In this document: positions 12,299 to 23,762 of the stretch, one piece after another
How positions within the stretch are numbered: the stretch's first letter is position 1
How the letters are laid out: each line of letters begins with the position of its first letter
NCBI GenBank assembly: GCA_034509735.1
Contig: JACGWO010000010.1
Coordinates: 10,739,193-10,803,192 of the forward strand
From: Sesamum alatum
Taxonomy: Eukaryota > Streptophyta > Magnoliopsida > Lamiales > Pedaliaceae
Reading direction: 5' to 3'
Length of the DNA: 64,000 nucleotides
Program-made: the position numbers and the translations under genes
The notes under the pieces: generated by a model
Database searches by the model: none
What the model saw: the letters and a program-made list of their open reading frames with translations, nothing else
What the model was told of the DNA's origin: nothing

Positions 12299-14522
12299 TG
12301 AAGGGACAATCGGATCACCCCGGGAGCGTGAGCAGAAGCGTGAAAACAAAATCAATCGCATAAATGAAAGCAATGATCATAAAATCCCAAGGGGTGTACC
12401 CTTGGGGTGCTCAACCCGGCATTCGATGTAGGATGTGACAATATTATAAACGTATATTTCACATAGAGCATAGATATGAAGAATAAACTACGAAAGCGTA
12501 AAATCGAAATTACCTTTGTAGTTTAATCACTTGCACGGCTACTAGCGTTGTTACTCCCCGGAGATGCTCACCAAGTTCAAAAATATGAACTCTCTAGAGA
12601 TAATCTACACCACATCGGAAGAGATGCATGTTTTCTTTGCTAGAAGAAAACGGATCTAGAGGATGTTTCAAGAAACAAGAACACTATTGTATTAGTGTCT
12701 TTTTCTTGAATTAACTTTGTTCTTCCAAATGATCCAAGATCAAATGAAGAATCAAAGGGATGTGTATGAGTAGAGAGGGGGCCGAAAATTAGATGAGAGA
12801 ATGTGAGGTGTGTTTTTTCTTCTTTTCCTAGAAAAAAATGAATAATGAATTCTCTTGCTTTGATGAATGTATATACTCATATATATACCAAATTAATGTG
12901 ATTATTGGAATGTGTCTAGGTTCATCCAAGGATGTCTAGATACATCCCAATCAATCCCACTAATTTCATCAATCAAGCCTACCATCTCTTAAGGTATGAT
13001 TTAATCATACCAAAAGAGAGAGGCTTGATTGGAATTGATTTGTCTCTTACCAAAAGAGACAAGTCAATTCATCAAGGCCATGTATGGCCGATTTTTACCT
13101 CTCCAAGAGTGGTAATTTTCGGCCATACCACTTTAGGAAGAAGTTCAACTTCTTCCTATTCCAAAATTGAAATTGACACACCTCTTGAGCCAAAATTTAA
13201 TGGACCGGGTTCCACTATAATCCAATTACAGCGAACCAAAAATTAAATTCCATTTAATTCAAGGTCCACTTAAATAATCCCCATTGATCTTTTAATCCAA
13301 TTAAAAGATCCAATCTTTCGACTCTCTACATTAACCGATAAGTCCCATTTACCGATTAAACGAGGGCCCGATACAATATTGGCCCGTCCATCCAATGGAC
13401 GATCTCTTAAGTAATCTAATTACTTAATTATCCTGCGAAATTGACTCCAAGTCAATTTCTCCACCTTCTCGGTGATCTGTGTGTGACCCTTTAGGTTCAC
13501 CCTCAGCTAGACTTAGGCCTATGTCTAACAGGGGCCCGCTACCATGGGTGGTCGTCTAGCAACGATCCATGGCACTAGAGATTAGGTGAATGTTGGCATG
13601 AACTTTTAGGCGCCGATCCCATACGGGTACGGTCCTTCCGTCTACCGTCTCCCGGCCTTAGTCTAGGTATGGAATTGGGCGTCGGTTCCTACCTTGACTA
13701 GGCATTTATGCTTAATACTCGAGACTTTACGCATGCCTTATTGCATCGACATAGGAAACTGTTTCCTGTTCGACCAACCACGGTGGCCTCAGGTTTAAGC
13801 AGCATGAACGTGTCTCCGAGTGCATAGGAGATACCTCTGTCACATACTAACAGGGGACGGATCCTCTTCTTTGGAACCCACCGTCCTCGCTACATATTCT
13901 GACTGCACTGGACAAAGCTTATAATAATCATCTTACAGAATGATCACCTCTCGCTAGATCCAAGATACAACCATCCTGTGTACGTGACTGCCATGGTTCC
14001 TCAAGTCTTGAGGACTACTCCCGTACTATTGGAACTGGGAAAATCCAATCATACCGGCCAAACCTCCAAGGCTTCCATATGATGATCCCCACAAGTCAGT
14101 TAAGTTGGCTCGACCCCAGTCGACCAACCCATCATGATCGTATAGGCGTCCCACGCCTATCACCGATGAAACACGATCCTCATCTAATGAATACGACTCT
14201 TAGTGAAAGTCTCTATAGGACTCTCGATGCCCTTTCTCGAGGTCCTCGACTTGGAATGTTTCAGACCCAACTCTTTATCAGTTGGTTTCATGACCACCAT
14301 CTAATGCGTGGCCCAATTGCATGAGTTCTTAATCGTGGTATGTGGTCTTAGTTGTGATATATGTAAAACACCATTTTAACATATGGAAAATGAGCACAAC
14401 AACGAAGGCACCAATGGTAAGGAATACTCATTTTATTTATTACATAATATTACATTACATCAAGTTATCAAATAGGTTACAAAATGCCAAACCTATTGGC
14501 TTTCTGGTCACCTATTCTAACA
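12299..14522 (-). mobile_element. 3' LTR of Copia element X (LTR1)
   Basis: A complete 2,224-bp LTR. On the minus strand it begins TGTTAGAATAGGTGACCAG at 14522 and ends ...TCCCTTCA at 12299. The minus-strand polypurine tract GGTCAAGTGGGAGAT lies just inside at 14523-14537, so it is the 3' LTR. It contains the conserved CCATGG...CCATGG block at 13541-13574. It is close to the LTR of element E (55292-57499). Flanked on the outside by GTATC. Confidence 0.9.
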
Positions 14523-16290
14523 ATCTCCCACTTGACCTAAAAAAGCCAATCACCCATTGGCCTCAAACCCATCTTATCCAGATGCTGAGTATGGGCAACT
14601 TGCGACACAGGCTTAGTAAGTGGATCTGCTATGTTTTCTGCGGAGCTGACTCGGTCCATCCGAAGGTCACCCCTGCTAACCATCTCTCTGAGTAGATGGT
14701 AGCGTCTAAGAATATGTTTGGATGGGTGATAAGATCTTGGTTCCTTTTCTTGCGCTATAGCCCTGTTGTTATCGCAGAAGATAACCATTGGCTCAGGATG
14801 CTAGGCACTACACCCAACTCTTGGATGTAGCTCTTCATCAAAACCGCCACCTTAGCAGCTTCCGAAGCTGCTATGTACTCAGACTCTATGGTGGAGTCCG
14901 CCGTGGTAGCCTACTTGGAACTCTTCCAAGCAACCACACCACAATTCAGTCTGAACACAAAAACAGACTGAGACTTGAAGCTGGCGTCGCTATAGCCTTT
15001 TAGTATTAATTCTCCACCACCGTAGATCAAGAACATGTCCTTAGTCATTTTCAGGTACTTCAGGATAGTCTTGAATGCACTCCAGTGTGCTTCCCCGGCA
15101 CATGACTGATATCGACTAGTCACGCTAAAAGCGAAAGCCACATTAGGTCTAGTGCACTGGACAACGACTGAATGTTGCCTATGGCTGAAGCATAGGGGAT
15201 GTCCAACATCCGTTTAACCTCCTCATCAGTCTTAGGAGACTGCTTCTTGGACAACTTAATTCCATACCTAATAGGAAGGAATCCTCATTTTGAGTTCTCT
15301 ATCTTGAATCTCTTCAAGAGCTTCTCAATGTACGAGGATTGGGCCATTCCTAACATCCTTCTAGATCTATCCCTGTAGATCTTGATGCCAAGGATGTAGG
15401 ATGCCTCGCCCATATCCTTCATGAAAAATTGTGTTGACAACCAAGCTTTAGTAGTTCCCAACATCTTAGCATCATTCCCAATGAGCAAGATGTCATCCAC
15501 GTAAAGCACTAGGAACGCAACTGAGCTCCCACTGATCTTCTTCTATACACAAGGATCGGACTCATTCTTGATGAAATCATATCCCCGTATGACTTCGTCA
15601 AAATGTATGTTCCAGCTTCGGGAAGCTTGTTTGAGGCCATAGATGGACCTTTGGAGACGGCAGACCTTCTGCTCTTCTCCAACAGATGTGAAACCCTCCG
15701 GTTGATCCATATAGATCTCTTCCTCTACGAAACCATTGAGGAAAGCGGTTTTCACGTTCATCTTCCATATTTCATAGTCATACTATGCTGCTATGGCAAG
15801 CAATATCCTAATGGAGTTAGCCATTGCTACGGGCGAGTAGGTTTTCTCAAAATCGACCCCGGGTCGTTGAGTGTAACCTTTCGCCACAAGCCTGGCTTTG
15901 AAGGTTGTAGCCTCCCCCTCAGCTCCAAGCTTACGTTTGTAGACTCATTTACACCCTACGGATTTTACCCCTTTGGGTGGGTCCTTTAGGGTCCAAACCT
16001 GGTTTGCACCCATCGAGTCTATTTCAGATTTCATGGCCTCAAGCCACTTATCCAAATCGATGTCCAACATCGCTTCTCCGTACGTCTTTGGATCATTATC
16101 CAACTGACCGATCAGACCCAGAAATCCGTACATATCGGGTGGTTGGGATACTCTGGCCAACCTACGAAGGACTGGAACATCATCAGTGGGAACTACTGGC
16201 TTAAATGTCACTGCCGCCTCATAGGGTAACTCACTTGATTCCTCAAGGAGTACCTCATCACGTCGACTATCCGATGGAAAAGCCTTTTCC
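14523..16290 (-). pseudogene. Copia element X pol: reverse transcriptase and RNase H remains
   Basis: Read right to left: PSDSRRDEVLLEE and WLEAMKSEID (16270-15960), then PPKGVKSVGCK, then MNVKTAFLNGFVEEEIY (15761) with IYGLKQASRSW. The RT active-site line MLYVDDILLIGNDAK starts at 15509. After that come the RNase H region (15141 to 14911) and the C-terminal NIADPLTKPVSQ near 14620. Family knowledge: RT makes cDNA with YVDD as catalytic centre, and RNase H degrades the template. YVDD is intact, but frameshifts and stops separate the blocks. The frame at 15945-16409 runs through the deletion junction into Y leader sequence, giving a chimeric open frame with no expected function. Confidence 0.85.
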
Positions 16291-16378
16291 AAAAGCAATT
16301 TAAACATGTTCCACATGCTCAACACATAATAACATGTAAATCCAATAGCCAAAACACCGAACTGGGCTCTGATACCAC
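16291..16378 (-). mobile_element. Short leader fragment with primer site next to LTR2 (Y family)
   Basis: Matches 23675-23762, the leader just inside the Y 5' LTR. The primer site reads TGGTATCAGAGCCCAG on the minus strand (16362-16377). Left of about 16291 the sequence switches to X pol. Both partners share a CTTTTCC/CTTTCC run at the switch, suggesting a microhomology-mediated deletion. Confidence 0.75.
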
Positions 16379-16748
16379 TGAAAGAATCGGGTGCGGTCCG
16401 GGAACGCAACAGAAGCGTAAAAAAAACGTTAATTTAAAGCATAATATTAAAACGGATGAAAAGGAGTGTTCCCTTTGAAGTTCCCGGGCATTCGGTGTTT
16501 GTCAAAGCATAAATAAAATAAGGAGAAGATGCTGGACAATTGGCTAAAGGAAGAAAACAAAAGGCTAGATGAAAATGTAAAGAAGACCAACCTTTGTTCG
16601 CTTTACGTAGAACGGCATCTACCGTTGCTCCTTTTTCATTTCTTCTTATATGTCCACTTGAGAGCTCAAAGTAGAATTCCTCTAATTTTTCCACACCACA
16701 CCATGGAAGAGTTCTCTAAACTATTGCTAGATAGTAGTAGAGAAGAAG

Positions 16749-16779
<31 letters not shown>

Positions 16780-18631
16780 CCAAATGAACACTATTGATTA
16801 GTGCTTTTGGAATGTTTTTTAGTTCAAACCTTTCCAAAAGGTATGAACACAAAAAGGAGAAAATTTAAGATATTTTGGAGAGTTTCTTGATGGAAAATTT
16901 ATGCAAGACCAAGGCCTTCAAGTTATGTGAATTGTTTTGTGTATGTAGAGTTGTTGAATTAAAAATTCGACTTCTCTTGTCAACTTCCAAAGTAACCTAC
17001 ACACACACACACCATTATCTACATAACCATGCACCATTATAGCAAATAAAACCACCCACCAAACCATACAAAGGCTGGTCACATATGCCTCACATGTGGA
17101 AGATTTTAATTCTTCCTTCACTTGCTATAAATTGAATTTTTCCATGGACTAGGACTACTAGTCTTGGACTTTTATTTAATCTAATTAAATTAAGTCCAAA
17201 CAAAGTCCATTGGGCATTAATTAATCCAATTAATCTCAATACCAATTGAATCCCATAAGTTTATTTAATCCAATTAAATAAACATAAGTCCAAACTCTAA
17301 TTAATTGATTGGATCAATTAATTAATCCAAACCCAATAAATTAATCTAATTAATTTAAAGGTTCTAAGTCCAAAAATTAACTAATCCAATTAATTAATTC
17401 TTGGACCATCCATCAAATGGATTTCCTAATAAATGATCCAATCATTTATTTTTCTCCTTGAATTAATTAATCCAATTAAATTAATTTGCTTCTTTTAGAA
17501 TTAATTCCAAATTAATTCTACTAATTCCATAGTGATTTGTGTGTGACTCTTTAGGTTCACCCCCAGCTAGACTTAGGCTTATGTCGAACACAATTAGTCA
17601 ATTAAATCTAATTTAATTAACTATTTTCCATTTAACCATTAATCGGAAAACGTCCGTCACCATAGGTGGCCATCTAGCAACGGTCCATGGCACTAGAGAC
17701 TAGGTGAATGTTAGCGTGAGCATTTACGCTCCCGATTACCATACGAGTACGGTCCTTCCATCATCCGTCTCCCGGTCTAAGTCTAGGGCATGGAATTGGG
17801 CGTCGGTTCCCATCCTGAACTAGACAACTATGCTCAATAACTCGAGACACGTTTGCTCTATTGATCAACGTAGGAAACCATTCCCTACTCGACTAATCGC
17901 TGTGGCCACAGACTTAAAGAGCTTAAACTGTCTCAGAGTGCATAGGAAACTCGATTGTCATATTTAGACAGATAACTGATCCTATCTTGGAATCTACCGT
18001 CCTCAATACATACTCCGACTGTACTGGATAAGGCTTATGATGAACGTATCCCAGATACGAACATCTCTTGCCAGACCCTAGATACAACCTTCATATGCAT
18101 GTGACTGTCATGATTCCTCAAGTCCGAGAACTAATCTCGTACTATCGGAGCCGGGAATTCCAGTCATACCGGCCAAGCACCCAAGGCTTCCTTATGACGA
18201 TTCCCGCGAGTCAGTTCAGTCAACTAACACCCTTGTCAACTAACCCACTAACATTGCATAGATGTCCAACGTCTGTCGCCAATGAAACACAACACTCATC
18301 CAATGAATGCAATCGTCAGTGCAAGTCTCTATAGGACCCTCGATGCCCTGTCTCGAGGTCCTCGACTTGGAACATTCCAGACCAACCATCAGAAGTTGGT
18401 TTCATAGCTGCCATCCAATGCGCAGCCGAACTACATGGGTTATCCAATTGGTCTGTAGGCATTTGTTGTGACGTTAAAACGCCGTTTAACATAATTAGTA
18501 AGTACAACAAACACATATTTCCAAGGATGAATACTTACTATATTCATCGAGTCAATATTACTTTAATAAAGATTGCTAAATAGAACCCAAAACCGCCAAT
18601 CCAATTGGCTTTCTGGTCACCTATTCTAACA
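16379..18631 (-). mobile_element. Copia LTR2 of family Y, with primer site on one side and polypurine tract on the other
   Basis: 2,253 bp, minus orientation, starting TGTTAGAATAGGTGACCAG at 18631. The low-coordinate side has a primer-binding site (16362-16377). The high-coordinate side has a polypurine tract GGTCAAATGGGAGAT (18632-18646). It therefore acts as the 5' LTR for a lost unit and the 3' LTR for the Y unit to its right. It contains a GAA repeat (about 16740-16778), many ATTAATTGGATTAATT-like motifs (17160-17530) and the conserved block at 17659-17692. Confidence 0.9.
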
Positions 18632-20804
18632 ATCTCCCATTTGACCTAAAGCCAATCACCCATGTCGCTCAGACTTATCTGAGCATGAGTAATCTGCGAT
18701 ATCCAGCTCGGTCTCACGGGTCTACCTTATGTCTACCAAGATGATGTGGTCCAACCGCACATCACCTCTTTATACCATTACTCCAAGCAAATGGTACTGT
18801 CTAAGAATTTTCCTGGATCCGTGATGAGATCTCGGTCCTTTAGCTTGCGCTATAGCCATGTTGTTATCCTCCAAGGTAACTACTGGCTTTGCCATGCTAG
18901 GCACCACACCCAACCATTGGATGTGGTTTTTCATCTGAACCACTCTCCGGAGCAACTTCTAAAGTTACCATACATTCAACTTTCATAGTCCGTCATGGTA
19001 TCCCGCTTGAAATCTTTCCAAGCCAGCGCCTTACCATTAAGCCTGAATATATGTTCATACTGAGACTAGATATTATTCACATGATACTGGAAGCTAGTAT
19101 CGCTATAGCCTTCCAAAATTAACTCTCCATAGAACGTGCATGAAGAACACTTCTTTAATCCTTATTCAGGTATTAAAGACTGTTCTCAACAGCAATTTAT
19201 TGCCTCTTTGGTACATACACGATTTCTGTTGTTACGCCCAAAGCATACACAACATCAGGTCCAATGCACCAAACAGCATACCCATGCTGCTTACGGCAAA
19301 GACGTAGGGGATGTCAAACATCTAAGCTTCCTCATCAGTCAACCTTGGCTGAGTCTTGGATAGCTTAACCCTATATATAGGAATCCAATTCCTTTCATGG
19401 AGAATTGCGTGAACAACGTTCGTGTTTCAGTATTTCCTAACATCTTAATTCTAAATGAATAAGACGTTACACACTTTAAACACTAGAAACACAACTAAAC
19501 TCCCACTGACCCTCAAGCTCGTTACTGATCGAGTCATACCCCATATGAACTCATCAAAACGAATATTCCAGTTACATGGAGTTCCAAACCTAGTTTGAAT
19601 TCCACGTCGAATCACACGGCTCCAAGCCATTGATTTGATCCAATGTCCAACATTGCTTCTCCTTATGTCTTTTGGATTATAATCCAATTGACCGGACTGA
19701 CCCAGAAACCTATACCTCTCAGGTATCTAAGATATTCTGGTCATCCTTAGGAGAATTGGAATATAGTCAGTGAGCAAACTTGATTTCAAATGATGTTTGC
19801 AATATCGTACTGAGGTGTCGCTCTACTTGATTCCTCAAGGAGCTATCCTCACACCGGTTATCCTCTGAAATCCAATTTCCCTTAGGACATCACATAAACC
19901 TGTGCAAACCTAGTTTGCCTCCCACTAGTCCCTTGAAGTATGCAAGACCATCCTACATACTCAAGTACTTTGTAGGATACAAGCTTGCCATGCCATATCC
20001 AATATGGTGTCTGGGCCACGATCTTTAGAAAGTGCCATGTTTTACAACTTGTCCACTGTCTTAAGAACACGCCCAGATGGGCCAAGGTAGTTCAGTGAAA
20101 CACCGATCGAACCATGTCCAACAAGGTTCGATTCCTCCCTTATCAGAGACGTTGTTCTATTGTGGCGTTCCAGGAAGAATTCCACTGAGTGAGAATTCCA
20201 TTCCCATTTAGATATATTAAGAAATCCCACTAAATACACACCACTCGATCCAATCGAAAGTTAATTTTCCAACCAGTTTGGTTCCCACTTCAAATCTAAT
20301 TCCCTTAGCTTTCTAAAAGGCCCTTAGACTTTGTGAACCCTCTACTGGTCTTGTGTATTCATTGACCCACGGACGTCTGACTGGATCCAATCCAACAGAC
20401 CACTAACAAGCATACTTTGTCCTACAAAGAGCTTCTTGGCCATCTTCTTGCTCAGGAAGGACTTGCAAGCTAGCAGGCTCAAATTGTCTATTACTAGACT
20501 CCTTGAATCTACTAACCACCTTATCCTATCTAGAGGAACGTGACCTAGGTTTGCATGCCAAATCTGTGAGTTTATCTTGATTATCCATTTTACCATTTGT
20601 TTTGAGCATTCATAATCTAATTATGGGATAGTATTGAAACAATTACGCAAACAACCTAGCAGACAAGAATAACCATTCTTTGTTAAATAAAAGAAACTTT
20701 CATTGATCAAAAGCATGTAATCCTAATTGTCCAACAATAGAAAAACATAACTTTGATCATACTAGGTTACATAATTGTGACCTATCAAATCTATCCTAAC
20801 ATGA
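18632..20804 (-). pseudogene. Copia Y-family pol, deleted and decayed
   Basis: Recognisable pieces from right to left: the pre-integrase region IWHANLGHVPLDRIRWLVDS (20596 leftward), ACKSFLSKKMAKKLFVGQS, an integrase stretch around 20000-20250 and RNase H scraps around 18770-18955 (LEDNNMAIAQAKGPRSHH). The RT is mostly missing. Sequence equivalent to element E 61835-62210 is absent at about 19575-19600. The position of the YVDD motif near 19460-19490 reads as stop-rich sequence. The same deletion and the same YVDD loss occur in element D, so this is an inherited non-autonomous form rather than local damage. Confidence 0.8.
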
Positions 20805-21854
20805 TCACTGATTAAGCTTAATTGGTCCTATAGCTTTTGCAGCAACATCCCAGCCATTGCTTAGCTTTAGAACCATATCCGTTCTTAGCCTTCTACTCCA
20901 TCCCATTTCCTGCAAACCATTTACAGATATGAGCTCTACAACTGATATCCAATACCCAAGAAGTAGAATAATAATCATGTTAAAGCTCAAATCAAATGTA
21001 CCTTGGTTGGAGAGGAGTTTACGACACTCCCTCTTCCAATGCCCCTTTTCATGGCAATATATGCAAACATCTTTTGCAATCCTTGACTGTCGAACCACCT
21101 TCCTCTTTCCTTTGCCCATGCCCATCATGGCAACAGGAGCGCTCTTAGCGCTTGCAGCGGCTGATTCTGTCTTACCCTTCTTCCTCCTCCAGCGTCCGGC
21201 CCCTTTGCCTTTCGCTCTTGAGGTTGAAGCCTCCCCCACCAATATAGACGGCGCAGACTTTTCAATCATTGCCTCATATTGGACCAACATGTTTATCAAC
21301 TCATGAAGGTCTTTTTCAAGCTCATTCATGTTATAGTTAACGATAAACGGGTCAAAAGAGGGAGGGAGAGACTAAAGGATCACGTCGATATACGTCTCTA
21401 TTCCAAGATCAGCTCGGAGGTCTTTGAGCTTCTCCACTAGGGAAAGCATCATCACTCCATGCTGGTATACAGACGACCCTTCTGTCATCCTAGCTTCGAA
21501 AAATGCCTTCGTTGCAGCATATCTAATACGTCGGTCCGGTACCGCATAAACGTCTTTCATGCGGAGCATTATCGAGCTGACATCATCCAATCGATCATAC
21601 AGTTTATGGATCTCATTAGTCATGGATGCCAGTATGATGTTGCGGACCTTGCGGTTATCCTCTTGCCAGTCATTGAACGTCAAACGCTCTTCTGACGAGG
21701 ACCCCTCCGGCAAGACCCGAGGAAGAGGCTTATCCAGAACGTAAGCCTGGTTTTCGAAATCTAGGACAATCCTCAGATTTCACAGCCAATCATTATAGTT
21801 TGTTCCATCAAATTTATTAGTCTCAAGAATTACAGCGAGTGGATTCTTAGACAT
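20805..21854 (-). pseudogene. Copia Y-family gag with CCHC zinc knuckle
   Basis: Starts at the ATG at 21854 (MSKNPLAVILETNKF), the same start as element E. Two in-frame stops are evident: one after DWL near 21775 and one after YIDVIL near 21374. The remainder is well conserved: EERLTFNDWQEDNRKVR, DRRIRYAATKAFF, NMNELEKDLHELINMLVQYE, a basic linker and the zinc knuckle CIYCHEKGHWKREC near 21065. The protease DTG site is lost: the equivalent stretch reads GYWISVVELIS. The gag family packages the element RNA; two stops mean this copy could only make fragments. Confidence 0.85.
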
Positions 21855-22214
21855 CTACATTCAAAATGTAAAGCAGAAATTTAGTAGATTATTATAATAT
21901 TGAATTCAAGTTAAGACTTGGTCTTTAGTCATTAACCCCTCCCACTATTTCTTCAAAAAGCCCACCACTCTCAAGTGGGGTTTTCGGGAAACCATTTCCT
22001 AGTGGGCTTGGAGTCCACAAACGCAATTGTCCATGCCTCGCTTTTACGATTCACATGGGAAAGGCTTTGTGGGAGGTATCCAATACCATTCTCATCCAAT
22101 GAGATCCCCAAGATATTTTGCCTCGCCTCTTCACATAATTCCAAGGACTCCGAGCGAATTATGTTACTTAGCGTGACGATTCATCAACCAAATGAATATC
22201 TCAACTGTCTCCCC

Positions 22215-22310
22215 CCACGACTCGTGAGACAGGGAAACAGGAGTATATTCCTTTGTTCATAAACAATAGCACAGCTTTCTTCCATTCCAAACGTGCCACG
22301 ACTCGTGAGA
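22215..22310 (-). repeat. Paired palindromic 15-mer in the Y leader
   Basis: TCTCACGAGTCGTGG at 22296-22310 and again at 22215-22229 (minus strand), 81 bp apart. The core CACGA-G-TCGTG is an inverted repeat. The same pair at similar spacing occurs in elements D and E. Confidence 0.85.
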
Positions 22311-23389
22311 CCACGAATGGGTGAAAGTAGCTTCCTTACTACATTGTTATGGATGGAAGGCTCGGAATAATCAAACTATTTGATTTAATTCCATTTTGGG
22401 CCTAATATTTACTTGGACCATCCAAGTGAGAGTTATAGTTTATTAAGACCAAGACCTCATCATTATTAGTATTTTGCATGCTCAAATTTCATACATTCAA
22501 TGTAAATAGATGCATTCCAAACACATCATACATCAAAGCATTAAAACATTAAACACATGCAAAAGAAGCCTAGCAAGCCCCCTGTAGGTTGATCACAAGC
22601 CCGTTCCTAAGTGATTCTCTGAGCCCGCAGTGGATCTATGGACAATCTAGGGTAAGCCTACACTATTACAATTTTTACATCCCATTATCATTCTAATAGG
22701 GCCTTGTAAATCTTTCTTTGTTCTTTTTGGGCCTTCCGTCGTGGGCTCCGTCCAACGAACCTCTTTTGGGCCTTCATCTCCATGAAAGCTTACATTTATT
22801 TTCAAAAATAAATAAAACCTCACAAACTAATCTACACTCATTACAACTAAAATGAAACCCCAATCAAAAGTTGGGGGGAGTATATTTAAAGAGAGAAAGC
22901 AAGCCTTATTATTCTAAGGCTAAAAACGATAGACGGAATAGAAAAACAAAGAGGCACGCAGGCCTCACCCAACATAAAATAAACCATACATAGGTCAATG
23001 GGCTAGTGATCATCCTTATTGTTTATCCAATAAACAACAACAAAGCACATTTATATCAAATATAAACATGCCAATAAATAAATACATCCCATGTATATAC
23101 CAATAGATATCCAATATCTAAAACAATAAACATAATAAAATGCAAAAAATATCATATCAATAATGCAATTAAAAATATGGATATCAACTATACATCCAAT
23201 GTACAAACATTCTTCTTTTTTTTTTTTTTTGGAAACCATTTGCAAAATAATCTAAGGCATAAAAATAATTTTAGAAAATCAAATTTAACTAAAATTAAAA
23301 TATGCAAAAATTAATAATTTCATAAAACTAGCATAAATCAGGAAAATACAATTTTTCGAAAAAAAACGGCAAAAAAGGCACAAAACAGT

Positions 23390-23492
23390 GCTGCTGGGCG
23401 GCCGTCGCGCGCGCGCACGGGCGGACGCCCGCGCACGCCTGTCGGCCGCGCGCACAGGCGCGCGCCTGCTGCCCCTGCGGGGCGACCGGCAC
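23390..23492 (-). repeat. GC-rich leader tract, copy 2 (Y)
   Basis: About 100 bases made of CGCGCG, GGCCG and GCGCGCC words, in AT-rich flanks. On the minus strand it is preceded by an A-rich purine run (GAAAAAGTGAAAAATGG) and followed by TTTTGTGCCTTTTTTGCCG, as at the other three leaders. Confidence 0.8.
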
Positions 23493-23762
23493 CATTTTTC
23501 ACTTTTTCTCTTTTTTTTTTTTTTAAATTTCTGCTATAAAAAACTGAAATATAAACATGCATTTACAGAAAATTCAATTCTCAAAAATGCATGGATATCC
23601 ATAATTTTAAAAGCAAAATTATCACATATTTTCTACACATATTATCTTGCTTTAACGCCATAAACATGCTTTCCTAAAGCAATTTAAACATATTCCACAT
23701 TCTCAATATATAATAACATGTAAATCCTATAGCCACAACACCGAACCAGGCTCTAATACCAC

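Larger units (their letters stand above)
21855..23762 (-). mobile_element. Untranslated leader of Copia Y
   Basis: About 1.9 kb between gag and the primer site. It holds two copies of TCTCACGAGTCGTGG (22215-22229 and 22296-22310, minus strand), a GC-rich tract (23390-23492) and a primer site beside LTR3. Overall order matches the leaders of elements D and E. Short open frames here are not thought to be genes. Confidence 0.8.

Noticed and set aside
13480..13510. GGTTCACCC in the LTRs as a tRNA-like internal promoter (B box)
   Set aside because: No matching A box at a suitable distance and no cloverleaf; it is simply part of a conserved LTR block.
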